A DNA stretch of 37,283 nucleotides, taken from NCBI GenBank assembly GCA_028281265.1, contig JANQKE010000081.1, positions 1 to 37,283 of the forward strand, given 5' to 3'. This DNA is from Alphaproteobacteria bacterium (lineage in GTDB: Bacteria > Pseudomonadota > Alphaproteobacteria > DSM-16000 > Inquilinaceae). Made by a program: the position numbers and the translations under genes. Shown piece after piece: positions 1 through 7,697 of the stretch. Below the pieces are notes generated by a model that saw nothing but the letters and a program-made list of their open reading frames with translations, had not been told where the DNA came from and searched no databases. The first letter of the stretch is position 1. Each line of letters begins with the position of its first letter.

Positions 1-97
1 TCAACCTGCGTTCAGATGGACTCATCTGAACGCAGATAAGTTGATCTATTTCAAAGATTTAGAGCATCCTGCGTCCGTTAGGACGCAGGATGCTCTA
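1..97 (-). repeat. Double-hairpin intergenic repeat, copy A (cut by the window edge)
   Basis: Read on the minus strand, hairpin H2 (96-61) has a perfect 16-bp stem with a four-base loop, arms AGAGCATCCTGCGTCC and GGACGCAGGATGCTCT. A 14-base linker follows, then hairpin H1 (46-1) with 13-bp arms CTGCGTTCAGATG/CATCTGAACGCAG, loop AGTC, and an outer GTTGA/TCAAC stem with a four-base TTAT bulge. Related copies lie at 11464-11562 and 17050-17203. The TAG stop of the chaC-like gene overlaps the outer edge of H2. On the plus strand a frame from base 1 reads STCVQMDSSERR and stops at TAA (37-39), so a plus-strand gene left of the window could end here. A REP/MITE-like element or a structured 3' end are both possible. 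Confidence 0.85.
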
Positions 98-745
98 GCC
101 GGGCCGGTGGCTCCGGACCCGTGCGGCCAGGGCGTGCAGCGGCGCGTCTTCGATGCCCAGCGCGTCGAGATGATCGACCGTGTTGAGCAGATACTCGGCA
201 TTCGGCCCGCGCGCGCCTTCGGCGTTCAGGATCATCGTCAGGGTCCGGTCCGGGTCCAGGCCGCCGCAATACTGCCGATGCCGGCGGTCGGCGACGAAGC
301 AGCAGGCCTTCACCCGGCGGCCGTCGGCCAGGTCGAGCGGCAGCAGGCGCGGCCGGTAGACGCCGGTGACCATCTCCCGCCCCCACAGATAGGCCAGCAC
401 CTCGGTGGCGTCGCGGGGGGCCACTTCGAACGCCACGCCGTGGCAGGAGCCGCCATGGTCCAGGCCCAGCACCAGCCCCGGCTTCTCCGGCGTGCCGCGA
501 TAGCGGTGGGAGTAGACGCAGAACCGCCGGTGGTAGCCGTGCAGCAGCGCCATCCGGCGGTCGGTATGCGGGAACTCCGGATTCCACATCAGCGAGCCGT
601 AGCCGAACACCCAGAGCGGCCGGTCGGGGTCGAGCGGCAGGTTGGGGTGCCGCCACGGGGCGTCGGGGGGATCGTTCGGATCGGCCGGCGGGCCGTCGTG
701 CGGATCCTGGTCCGTCGGGCGGGTCGGGTCGGTGGACGCAGTCAT
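95..745 (-). CDS. chaC: ChaC-like gamma-glutamylcyclotransferase
   Basis: The 216-residue protein belongs to the ChaC family, which cleaves glutathione (gamma-Glu-Cys-Gly) in the cytosol to 5-oxoproline and Cys-Gly. The substrate-binding motif FGYGSLMW sits near residues 47-54 after a disordered Asp/Pro-rich leader. GVAFEV and the LWGRE segment, which carries the expected catalytic glutamate, follow, and the family GVYRP motif comes next. Length fits bacterial ChaC proteins, allowing for the roughly 40-residue low-complexity N-terminus. The ATG at 745 has a GGGGA purine stretch just upstream. The stop codon TAG is formed at the edge of repeat copy A. Family assignment is firm; activity on glutathione rather than another gamma-glutamyl compound is inferred. 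Confidence 0.88.
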   Translation of the reverse strand: MTASTDPTRPTDQDPHDGPPADPNDPPDAPWRHPNLPLDPDRPLWVFGYGSLMWNPEFPHTDRRMALLHGYHRRFCVYSHRYRGTPEKPGLVLGLDHGGSCHGVAFEVAPRDATEVLAYLWGREMVTGVYRPRLLPLDLADGRRVKACCFVADRRHRQYCGGLDPDRTLTMILNAEGARGPNAEYLLNTVDHLDALGIEDAPLHALAARVRSHRPG

Positions 746-827
746 GGTCCCCGGTGTAAGCGAGCCGCCACGGTCATGCCAACCACAGGGTCGTCAGGCC
801 GGCCGTGTCGTCGGGAAAGGAGCCGCC

Positions 828-1925
828 ATGGGACGGATCCTGAGCGTTCTCATCGCCCTGGCCATCGTCGGCGGTGGCCTGTGGGCCGGGGTGTGGTACG
901 CGGGGCAGGTGCTGATCGCCGGCATGGTGGAAGACGCCCTGACCGGGCAGGCCCGCCGGGGGGTGACGATCACGCTGGACGACGTCGCGGTCACCGGCGC
1001 GCCCGACAGGTGGCGGATCGGCCCGACCGCGGCCACGGTCTCCGTTCCCGGACCCGACGCCGTGGACCTTACGGCGCGCGGGCTCGTCCTGGAGGCCGCC
1101 CTGCTCGACCCGCTGCGGGTGGTCGGTGCGGCCGACGGCGTGGTCGTCGAGCTGCCGCCCGCCCTGCCGATCGTCGCCCGGCCGTATCTCAGCGTCGCCG
1201 GCGTCGACATCGAAGCCGGTCTGACCTTGGACGGGCTGCCGCGCTTTGCCGATGTGCAGGGCCGGGACGTCGTGCTGGGCGAAGACACCGTGCGGATCGC
1301 CCGGGCCGCCACGGTCCGGCTGCAGGTCCGGCGCGCGGCCGCCGAGGGCGGCGAGCGGGCGGCCGACGGCACCGCCGCAAGGGCCGCCCCCGCCGGCGGC
1401 CCGGGCGGAGCGGCCGGGTGGGGGGAGGTCCTGTCGATCGCCGGGGAGGTAACACGGCTCACCTTGCCGGCCGGCCTGGCCCTGCCCTTCGGGCCGGAGG
1501 TGCAGGAGGTGGCCGTGCTCGCCGACCTGCCGCCCCCCTGGCCGGCCGCGGCGACGGCGCCGGCCCTGGCCCGCTGGCAGGCGGCCGGCGGGACGCTGGA
1601 GATCCGGCAAGCCCGGCTGGTCTGGGACGATTTCCGGCTCACCCTGTCCGGTGCGCTCGGGCTCGACCCGACGCTGCAGCCGGAAGGGACGCTACAGGCC
1701 CGGATCGCCGGGGTCGACCGGGTGCTCGACTGGATGGTCGAAACCGGCCAGGTGACCGAGACCCATATCCGCGCCGTCCGGTTCGGCCTGCAGCTCATCA
1801 GCCGGATGGGCGAGGACGGCCGGCGGATCGTCGTCGCCCCGCTGGCGATCGGTCAGGGCCAGATCCGCCTGGGCCCGCTGGTGATCGCCGAGCTGCCGCC
1901 GGTGGTCTGGCCGGCCGAGGGATGA
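828..1925 (+). CDS. DUF2125-like membrane-anchored protein
   Basis: A 365-residue protein with one N-terminal hydrophobic segment (about residues 4-28, starting MGRILSVLIALAIVGGG) that should act as an uncleaved anchor or signal peptide, followed by a long periplasmic region. The 'VTITLDDVAVTGAPDRWRI' type of segment and the repeated beta-rich 'G...A..L....P' pattern resemble DUF2125 proteins of Alphaproteobacteria, whose function is not known; they share features with envelope AsmA-like proteins. A low-complexity Ala/Gly/Pro insert lies near residues 165-195. The frame is open further upstream, but ATG 828 is preceded by AAGGAG at good spacing, so I start there. It is divergent from the chaC-like gene. 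The family call rests on pattern only. Confidence 0.65.
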   Translation: MGRILSVLIALAIVGGGLWAGVWYAGQVLIAGMVEDALTGQARRGVTITLDDVAVTGAPDRWRIGPTAATVSVPGPDAVDLTARGLVLEAALLDPLRVVGAADGVVVELPPALPIVARPYLSVAGVDIEAGLTLDGLPRFADVQGRDVVLGEDTVRIARAATVRLQVRRAAAEGGERAADGTAARAAPAGGPGGAAGWGEVLSIAGEVTRLTLPAGLALPFGPEVQEVAVLADLPPPWPAAATAPALARWQAAGGTLEIRQARLVWDDFRLTLSGALGLDPTLQPEGTLQARIAGVDRVLDWMVETGQVTETHIRAVRFGLQLISRMGEDGRRIVVAPLAIGQGQIRLGPLVIAELPPVVWPAEG

Positions 1926-2076
1926 GCGACGGCACCGCTCGCCCCCTTGGCGGCGGCCGGCGACCTGCCGCAGGGCTGAGTTGAGCCCATGGCCGCCGCC
2001 GCACCCTTCACCCCGTTCCGGTGCCATGCCTAACCTCCCCTTGGTCAGTATCCGGCATGGGCGAGGAGGTCGCGCG

Positions 2077-2724
2077 GTGAGTCCGTTCATCCTGTATGGC
2101 GAACCGGGCTGGGGCTCCGCCCTGACGGAAGTCCAACTGGCCTGGTACGGGCTCGACGTCGAGTTCCGCGCCACCGGGCATCTGTTCAACGACCTGGCCG
2201 CGCGGGCGGGGCTTGCGGAGATCAACCCGCTGGCCCAGATCCCCACCCTGCTCCTGCCCGACGGCACGGTGATGACCGAAAGTGCGGCCATCACCTTGTG
2301 GCTGGCGGACCATACCGGCAGCGCCGACCTCGTTCCCGGGCCGGCCGACCCCGAACGGGCGGCGTTTCTGCGCTGGCTGATCTTCATCGTCGCCAATGTG
2401 TACCCGACATACACCTATGCCGACGACCCGAGCCGGTTCGTCACCGTCGAGAGCGCCCGGACGCCGTTTCGGGAAGCGGTCGATGCGTATGCGCAACGGC
2501 TCTACGGCATCATGGAGCAAGCGGCGGTCGGGCCCTGGTTCCTGGGTGAGCGGCTGTCGGCGATCGACGTCTATCTCGGTGTGCTGACCCTGTGGCGGCC
2601 GGGGGCAAGCTGGTTCGCCCGGCATACGCCGACGCTGACCGCTATCGCCGCGGCGATCCGCGCCCATCCGCGGGTGGCCGGGGTGTTCGCCCGCAACGAT
2701 GGGGCCGAGGAGGACGCTCTTTGA
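2077..2724 (+). CDS. Glutathione S-transferase family protein
   Basis: A 215-residue GST-fold protein. The thioredoxin-like N-terminal domain contains the region around INPLAQIPTLLLPDG, with the cis-proline, then MTESAAITLWLAD, the glutathione gamma-glutamyl binding 'ES' motif (about residues 65-75). An all-helical C-terminal domain follows, with the typical WFLGERLSAIDVYLGV segment. The frame is open from 1981, but I choose GTG 2077 because GAGGAGGT lies just before it and the fold begins immediately after. These proteins conjugate glutathione to electrophiles or act as stress chaperones; the substrate cannot be read from sequence. It ends 52 bases from the convergent pmbA gene. Confidence 0.85.
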   Translation: MSPFILYGEPGWGSALTEVQLAWYGLDVEFRATGHLFNDLAARAGLAEINPLAQIPTLLLPDGTVMTESAAITLWLADHTGSADLVPGPADPERAAFLRWLIFIVANVYPTYTYADDPSRFVTVESARTPFREAVDAYAQRLYGIMEQAAVGPWFLGERLSAIDVYLGVLTLWRPGASWFARHTPTLTAIAAAIRAHPRVAGVFARNDGAEEDAL

Positions 2725-2727
2725 GCC

Positions 2728-2751
2728 GGCCGCTCCGAGCCGGGAGCGGCC
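2728..2751. terminator. Bidirectional stem-loop between convergent genes
   Basis: A perfect 9-bp stem, GGCCGCTCC and GGAGCGGCC, with a six-base loop lies in the 52-base gap between the convergent GST and pmbA genes. No real U-tract follows on either side (only CCAAAAG on the plus side). It is therefore a plausible intrinsic-like terminator or 3'-end stabiliser, not a canonical one. Confidence 0.5.
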
Positions 2752-2776
2752 CCAAAAGTGCCGCGGTCGCGCCCGC

Positions 2777-4120
2777 TCAGATCCCGGCGACGGTCATGCC
2801 GTCGATACGGATGGTGGGGGCGTCGATCCCGGTGCGGAACACCAGATCGTCGGCCCGCTCCAGCCGGGCGAACATGTCCTTGAGGTTGCCGGCGATCGTC
2901 ACCTCGTTGACCGGTGCGGCGAGCCGGCCGCCCTCGATGTGGAACCCGGTGGCGCCGCGGCTGTAGTCCCCGGTCACGGTGTTGACCCCCATGCCCATCA
3001 TCTGGGTGACGTAGAGCCCGTCCTCGATCTCCCCGATCAGGGTCTCGGGCGACCGGTCGCCCGGGGTGAGGTAGAGATTGGTCGGCGACGGCGATGGCGG
3101 CGAGGAGGTGCCGCGGCCGGCGTTGCCGGTGCTGGCCAGGCCGAGCTGCCGGGCCGAACGCAGATCCATCAGCCAGGTGGTCAGCCGCCCGTCGTCGATC
3201 AGCGCCTTCCTGGCCGTCGGCAGGCCTTCCCCGTCGAACGGTTTCGACCGGTGGCCGCGCCGGATGTGCGGATCGTCCAGGATGGTGACGCCGGGGGCGA
3301 ACACCCTCTTGTCGAGCCGGTCCTTGAGGAAGGAGGTGCCGCGGGCGATCGACGGGCCAGAGATCGCGGCGATCAGGTGCCGCAGCAGACCGGCCGACAC
3401 GCGCGGGTCGAACACCACCGCGCGCTTTCCGGTGGAAAGCTTGGTCGCCCCCAGGCGCCGGACCGCCCGCTCGCCGGCCGTGCGGCCGACCTCGGCGGGG
3501 TCGCGCAGGTCTTCGCCGAACACGGCCGAGCTGTAGTCGTAATCGGTCTCCATCCCGGTGCCCTTCCCGGCGATGACCGAGGCCGAAACGCCGTGGCCGG
3601 TGCCCGCATAGGCGCCGCGGAACCCGTTGCTGGCGGCAAGATAGACCTGGGCCCGGCTGAAGCTCGCTTCCGCGCCGTCGGAATTGGTGATGCCGGGGAC
3701 GGCCAGGGCCGCCGCCTCGCAAGCCGCGGCCCGGTCGATCAGGTCTTGCGGGCTCGGCTCCGTCGGATCGGCGAGCTCCAGCGCCGCTACGTCCCAGCCG
3801 GTCGCCAGCTGCGCCGGATCGGCCAGGCCGCAATAGGGGTCTTCGGGCACCGCCTCGGCCATGGCGACGGCGCGGTCGACCAGATCGGCCAGCGCGTCGG
3901 CCTTGCGGTCGGCCGAGGAGACGATGGCCATCCGCCGGCCGACGAACACCCGCAGGCCGATATCCCCGCTTTCCGACCGCTCGAGCTGCTCGGTCTTGCC
4001 CAGCCGCCGCCGATGCGACAGGGCGACGGAATCGAACAGGATCGCATCGGCGGCGTCGGCGCCGGCCTTGCGGGCCCGGGCGATCAGGGTGTCGAGCAGA
4101 TCGAGCGGATCGGCGGTCAT
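2777..4120 (-). CDS. pmbA: TldD/PmbA family metalloprotease, TldE (PmbA) subunit
   Basis: A 447-residue PmbA/TldE protein. In characterised bacteria TldD and TldE form a heterodimer that unfolds and degrades peptides (CcdA antitoxin, microcin B17 maturation); the zinc site is in TldD and TldE lacks it. The sequence has the N-terminal ALSHRRRLGKTEQLERSES region, GDIGLRVFVGRRMAIVSS, SFLKDRLDKRVFAPGVTI, and the C-terminal GMGVNTVTGDYSRGATGF motif typical of the family. There is no HExxxH motif, as expected for TldE. ATG 4120 is chosen because homology begins at once (TADPLDLLDTLIARARKAGAD), although the frame stays open upstream. No tldD partner is in the window. Confidence 0.92.
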   Translation of the reverse strand: MTADPLDLLDTLIARARKAGADAADAILFDSVALSHRRRLGKTEQLERSESGDIGLRVFVGRRMAIVSSADRKADALADLVDRAVAMAEAVPEDPYCGLADPAQLATGWDVAALELADPTEPSPQDLIDRAAACEAAALAVPGITNSDGAEASFSRAQVYLAASNGFRGAYAGTGHGVSASVIAGKGTGMETDYDYSSAVFGEDLRDPAEVGRTAGERAVRRLGATKLSTGKRAVVFDPRVSAGLLRHLIAAISGPSIARGTSFLKDRLDKRVFAPGVTILDDPHIRRGHRSKPFDGEGLPTARKALIDDGRLTTWLMDLRSARQLGLASTGNAGRGTSSPPSPSPTNLYLTPGDRSPETLIGEIEDGLYVTQMMGMGVNTVTGDYSRGATGFHIEGGRLAAPVNEVTIAGNLKDMFARLERADDLVFRTGIDAPTIRIDGMTVAGI

Positions 4121-4330
4121 CGGACGGTCACTCTCCGGTCGGGACGGCAGGCAGCGGGGCCGGCAACGGCTTGCCGACCACCGCATCGGTCGGTCCTGGC
4201 GATAGCATCGCCGGGGGGCGGCGGCCTAGCCCGCATTTCTCACCGGCTGGCGCGATGATCGGCCCGGTCGTCCCCGAAAACGCCCCGGATCACGACGGTG
4301 GCTTCGAAGACAGAGCGGCATGCCGGCCGG

Positions 4331-5569
4331 CTACTCGGCGGCGGAGCCCTCGCCGGCACGGTCGGCTCCGGCGCGGTCGCCGGCCGTCATGGCCCAGGCG
4401 GTCCAGGCCACCAGCACGGCGATCCCGGCCGAGCCCACCATCATCAGCACCATCGGCCAGGCCGACGGGGTGTGCGCCAGCCACGCCCCGGTGATCGTGC
4501 TGGCCAGCGCCCCGGTGCCCATCTGAGCGAAGCCGGCCAGCCCCGAGGCGGCCCCGGCCCGGCCCGGATCGACGCTGACCGCCCCGGCGAGACCGTTGGG
4601 GATGCTGACCCCGTTGCCGAACGCCATCACCAGCATGCAGCCGAACAGGGTCGGCAGCAGCAGCGCATCGGCCAGCATGACCCCGGTCAGCATCAGCCCG
4701 CCGATCAGGGAGATCGTCGTCCCCAGCACCAGCATCCGGTTGACCCCGAGCCGTTCGGACAGGCGGCCGGCGAAGAAGTTGCCCGACATGTAGCCGATCG
4801 AGGCGAGCGCGAACCACAGCCCGTATTCCTGCGAGGTCCGGCCCATCAGCTCGACCACGACGAACGGGGCGCCGCCCAGGAAGCTGAAGAAGGCCGCCGA
4901 GTTGAACGCGGTCTGGGCGGCGTAGACGTCGAACAGCGGCCGGCGGAGCAGGCTCGGATAGCTCGCCGCCATCGACCGCAGACCGTTCCGGCCGTGCCGC
5001 TCGGTATGGGTCTCCCGCAGGATCAGGACGGTGAACGCCAGCACCACCCCGCCGACCCCGATCAGCAGCAGGAACGAGGACCGCCAGCCGACCTGCGCGT
5101 CCAGGAACCCGCCGATCGCCGGGCCGACCATCGGGGCGACGACCATGGCGCCGGTGACGTAGGCGATCATGCTGGCCGACTTGTCCCGGTCATAGACGTC
5201 GCGGACGATCGCCCGGCCCAGCACCAGGCCCGCACAGCCGCCGACCGCCTGGACGATCCGGCCCAGGATCAGCACCTCGATGCTGGTGGCCAGATAGCCG
5301 ATCAGGCTGCCCAGCAGGAACAGGACCAGTCCGGTCAGGAGCACCGGCCGGCGTCCGTAGCGGTCGGAGATCGGGCCGTAGAAGAGCTGGCTGATCGCGG
5401 TGGCGATCAGATAGAGGCTGAGGGTGAGCTGGACCGTGCCGTAATCGGTGTCGAACACCGCCGGCAGGGCCGGCATCGACGGCATGAAGATGTTGAGCGC
5501 CAGCGGGCCGACCGCGGTGACGGCGACCAGCAGGACGAGCGGTGGGGCGCCAGGCGCAGCCGGCGGCAT
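4331..5569 (-). CDS. Bcr/CflA-type multidrug MFS transporter
   Basis: A 412-residue, 12-helix major facilitator of the Bcr/CflA drug:proton antiporter subfamily, in the inner membrane. Visible hallmarks are the N-terminal helix ending NIFMPSMPALPAVF, the family's characteristic YGTVQLTLSLYLIATAISQLFYGPISDRYGRRPVLL with the loop 2-3 motif (GPISDRYGRRP), and GRIVQAVGGCAGLVLGRAIVRDVYD at helix 4. The C-terminal half holds GVSIPNGLAGAVSVDPGRAGAASG. The start at ATG 5569 has GGGAG upstream; the frame continues well beyond it but is not protein-like. Substrates in this subfamily include bicyclomycin, chloramphenicol and sulfonamides; the substrate here is unknown. A decayed copy of its C-terminal region lies about 200 bases upstream. 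Confidence 0.9.
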   Translation of the reverse strand: MPPAAPGAPPLVLLVAVTAVGPLALNIFMPSMPALPAVFDTDYGTVQLTLSLYLIATAISQLFYGPISDRYGRRPVLLTGLVLFLLGSLIGYLATSIEVLILGRIVQAVGGCAGLVLGRAIVRDVYDRDKSASMIAYVTGAMVVAPMVGPAIGGFLDAQVGWRSSFLLLIGVGGVVLAFTVLILRETHTERHGRNGLRSMAASYPSLLRRPLFDVYAAQTAFNSAAFFSFLGGAPFVVVELMGRTSQEYGLWFALASIGYMSGNFFAGRLSERLGVNRMLVLGTTISLIGGLMLTGVMLADALLLPTLFGCMLVMAFGNGVSIPNGLAGAVSVDPGRAGAASGLAGFAQMGTGALASTITGAWLAHTPSAWPMVLMMVGSAGIAVLVAWTAWAMTAGDRAGADRAGEGSAAE

Positions 5570-5763
5570 CGCGAGACTCCCAAAGCACCGGCGGTCGGCC
5601 CGATCGGCGGTCGTCCGCCGCGGCCGATCGCCGGTGCGGAACAATCGGGCGGGATCGAAGGGACACACCAGACGGTTGACCGGCCAATCATAGGACCGGC
5701 CGGGAACGATGATCCATGCGAGCCGGCTGTCGGGAACGACAACCCGGCCATGTGGACGGGCAT

Positions 5764-5886
5764 GGCCGGGCCGGAGGCGACACCCGCCCGTTCGGGATCG
5801 ACGCCCACGGCCCCGGCCATGCCATTGGGAACGCTCATCCCGTTGCCGATCTCCATCGCCGGAACCAGCCCGAACAGCACCGGCAT
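5764..5886 (-). pseudogene. Fragment of a second Bcr/CflA-type MFS gene
   Basis: The minus-strand frame here encodes a 41-residue stretch containing IGNGMSVPNGMAGAVGVDP. It aligns without gaps to the segment of the intact transporter at about 4535-4655 (FGNGVSIPNGLAGAVSVDP). By hand I count about 25 identities in 39 positions. No other transporter sequence continues on either side in this frame, and similarity stops abruptly. It is best explained as a relic of a paralogous or duplicated transporter, eroded by deletion. Confidence 0.75.
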
Positions 5887-6152
5887 CGATGGCTCCTCGG
5901 CCCGACCGGGACGGCGCCGGGATGAGCGCTCGCCATAGGACTGCACGGATCTGTGGACGCCCGGACAGGACCCTGTACCGATGGATCATCGGGGCGTGGG
6001 CGCATCGCGATCCATCCGAGCGCACCGCGATTGCCGACAATCCGGCCCTGTGCGGGGTCGAAGCGGGGGCGGGCGCGATCGGCTTCGGGGCACGGGATGC
6101 GCGGCTAAACCACTGACCTTACACCCTATTTGGGACCGTGGGTATGCGGCGT

Positions 6153-6175
6153 GAACAGCCCGTTGTTGGCTGTTC
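6153..6175. promoter_or_regulatory. Perfect 8-bp inverted repeat upstream of the XRE gene
   Basis: GAACAGCC and GGCTGTTC are separated by seven bases. Position (about 170 bases before the regulator start) and symmetry suggest an operator or a transcript hairpin. The outer GAAC/GTTC recalls the alphaproteobacterial LexA box, but the spacing is 15 rather than 7, so I do not call it LexA. Confidence 0.35.
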
Positions 6176-6220
6176 GGCCCGGGCGGACCGGATTGCGCCG
6201 GCGCCAAGCGGTTGCCCGCG

Positions 6221-6255
6221 CACCTATCCAAAAAGGAAGTTTATCATGATAGGTG
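6221..6255. promoter_or_regulatory. Inverted repeat with an A-rich core before the XRE gene
   Basis: CACCTATC (6221-6228) and GATAGGTG (6248-6255) are 8-bp inverted arms around a core containing AAAAAGGAAG and the palindrome ATCATGAT. AAAAAGGAAG could also serve as a ribosome site for starts at ATG 6246 or GTG 6253, so the region may be an operator (possibly for autoregulation) or a 5' leader. Confidence 0.35.
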
Positions 6256-6342
6256 CCACCACCGCGGATTGCTTTCCCCTGCATGCGATTGTATGGTCCT
6301 GCGGGAAAACCAGGACGATCCTTGTCGGAAGATGCCTCCGCC

Positions 6343-6855
6343 GTGACCCGCAATCCCGTTGGCCGACCCCGCCTATCGCAATCGCGTCAGATCGATGCCC
6401 ATGTCGGTCGCAAGGTTCGCCAACGCCGGACGCTCCTGGGCATGAGTCAGGAGAAACTGGGCAATCTGCTCAATCTGACGTTCCAGCAGATCCAGAAATA
6501 CGAGAAGGGGAACAACCGGGTCAGCGCCAGCCGGTTGTGGGAGCTGGCGCGCGCCCTGGACGTCCCGGTGTCGTACTTCTTCGAAGGGCTGGAGCCGGAG
6601 ATGCGGACCCTGGCCGCCACCGGCCTGCGGGAGGAGCCGGTGCCCCCGCCCATCCCGGATCCGCTGGCCCGGCGGGAGACGCTGGAGCTCGTCCGCGCCT
6701 ATTATCGCGTGTCCGACCCCATGGTCCGGCGCAAGCTGTTCGAGCTGATCAAGGCCGTCGCCCCCACCCCTTTGGTATCCGCGGATGAGGACGAGACCGT
6801 GGTGGGCCGGGCGGGAGCCGACCGTGACCCGCGCTCGCCGGGCGATCGCACCTGA
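6343..6855 (+). CDS. XRE-family helix-turn-helix transcriptional regulator
   Basis: About 170 residues from GTG 6343. The helix-turn-helix spans roughly residues 17-72 ([21 protein letters not shown] ... [36 protein letters not shown]). This is the alphaproteobacterial XRE type in which the C-terminus carries an [29 protein letters not shown] helical motif. Such proteins are small DNA-binding regulators of developmental, envelope or general functions; the targets here are unknown. The start is uncertain: the frame also has GTG 6253 and TTG 6322. I prefer GTG 6343, preceded by GGAAG and leaving a normal-length N-terminus. Inverted repeats upstream may be its own operators. Confidence 0.85.
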   Translation: MTRNPVGRPRLSQSRQIDAHVGRKVRQRRTLLGMSQEKLGNLLNLTFQQIQKYEKGNNRVSASRLWELARALDVPVSYFFEGLEPEMRTLAATGLREEPVPPPIPDPLARRETLELVRAYYRVSDPMVRRKLFELIKAVAPTPLVSADEDETVVGRAGADRDPRSPGDRT

Positions 6856-6865
6856 CGCCCTCCCG

Positions 6866-6890
6866 TGCCGGCGCGGCGTGCGGGCCGGCA
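6866..6890. terminator. Stem-loop between convergent XRE and Nudix genes
   Basis: TGCCGGC and GCCGGCA form a perfect 7-bp stem around an 11-base loop, in the 63-base gap between convergent genes. There is no U-tract, so termination is inferred from position and pairing only. Confidence 0.4.
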
Positions 6891-6918
6891 GGACCGCCCG
6901 GCGGCCCGCCTTTCGCGA

Positions 6919-7503
6919 TCAGCGGGGGTCGCTGTCGCTGCGGATGTCCGGCACGCCGGCCTGCGCCCCCGTTTCCGCCCGCCAGGCTTCCAGCGCCCAG
7001 ACGACGGTCGGGAAGGCGATCCGGTTCCAAGGTATATCGTCCCAGGCGAACAGACCAACTTCCTGGCTCTCCGGTCCTGCGGCGATCGACGGATCGATCA
7101 GCCGGGCCCGGTGCAGGATCTGGACCTGGCTGATCCGGGTCACCGAGTACAGCCCGAGCACATGGTCGATCGCGATCCTGGCCCGGGCCTCCTCCCACGC
7201 CTCCCGGATCGCCCCCTCGACGGGGGTCTCCCCCAGTTCGAGATAGCCGGCCGGCAGGGTCCAGTAGCCTGTGCGGGGTTCGATCGATCGCCGGCACAGC
7301 AGCACCCGGGCGCCCAGTGTCGCGACCGACCCGACGACGATCTTGGGGTTCTCGTAGGCGACGTAGCCGCAGTCCGGGCAGGTCAGCCGTTCCCGGTCGT
7401 CGCCGGCGGGAACCCGGCGCGTGCGGGGGCCGGCCGTCGGCTCGGCCGCGGGGTAGGGCGGCTGCAGGGAAGGATCGGCGCTGGGGCGGGGCGGTCTCGG
7501 CAT
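6919..7503 (-). CDS. Nudix hydrolase with N-terminal CxxC (zinc-ribbon-like) segment
   Basis: A 194-residue protein from ATG 7503. A Pro-rich leader is followed by LTCPDCGYVAYENPKIVVGSVA, the short CxxC segment seen in NADH-pyrophosphatase-like Nudix enzymes. The Nudix box then reads GYLELGE-(7)-REAWEEARA, matching GX5EX7REUXEEXGU except that the conserved glycine is replaced by arginine. The E/EE metal ligands are intact, so hydrolysis of a nucleoside diphosphate derivative (NADH, ADP-ribose or similar) is likely. The substrate cannot be deduced. The frame extends to 7560; the start is not decided by a clear ribosome site. It is divergent from lutABC. Confidence 0.85.
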   Translation of the reverse strand: MPRPPRPSADPSLQPPYPAAEPTAGPRTRRVPAGDDRERLTCPDCGYVAYENPKIVVGSVATLGARVLLCRRSIEPRTGYWTLPAGYLELGETPVEGAIREAWEEARARIAIDHVLGLYSVTRISQVQILHRARLIDPSIAAGPESQEVGLFAWDDIPWNRIAFPTVVWALEAWRAETGAQAGVPDIRSDSDPR

Positions 7504-7599
7504 CGCCCGGCCGGTCTGCCCGATTGCCGGGAGGCGGGCAAGCCGGCCCGGCGCGACCACCGGTCGCCGCGGGGTCGGACCGTAGGGCTTTCGCTACAG

Positions 7600-7610
7600 T
7601 GGTAATACCA
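7600..7610. promoter_or_regulatory. GntR/FadR-type operator before lutABC
   Basis: TGGTAATACCA is a perfect 11-base dyad centred on one base. It matches the TGGTnnnACCA pattern bound by FadR-subfamily GntR regulators such as LldR, PdhR and LutR, which commonly control lactate genes. It lies 87 bases before lutA. No GntR gene is in the window, so the cognate regulator must be elsewhere. Confidence 0.65.
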
Positions 7611-7697
7611 GTATCGTCCGGTCGATAGCCCCGGCCCCCATCTGGCACACGCCGACGGGTCGACCCCGGCCGTCCCTGAAAACGCTCTAGGCTCTCG

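Larger units (their letters stand above)
5570..6342. other. Long intergenic region with a transporter remnant and two inverted repeats
   Basis: 773 bases separate the Bcr/CflA gene (leftward) from the XRE regulator (rightward). It contains a decayed MFS fragment at 5764-5886 and two inverted repeats at 6153-6175 and 6221-6255, listed separately. From 5570 to 5763 and from 5887 to 6150 I see no convincing gene. The part from about 6110 is less GC-rich and is the likely promoter zone for the XRE gene. Confidence 0.6.

Noticed and set aside
6153-6175. LexA (SOS) box
   Set aside because: The GAAC and GTTC half-sites are 15 bases apart rather than the 7 required in Alphaproteobacteria.
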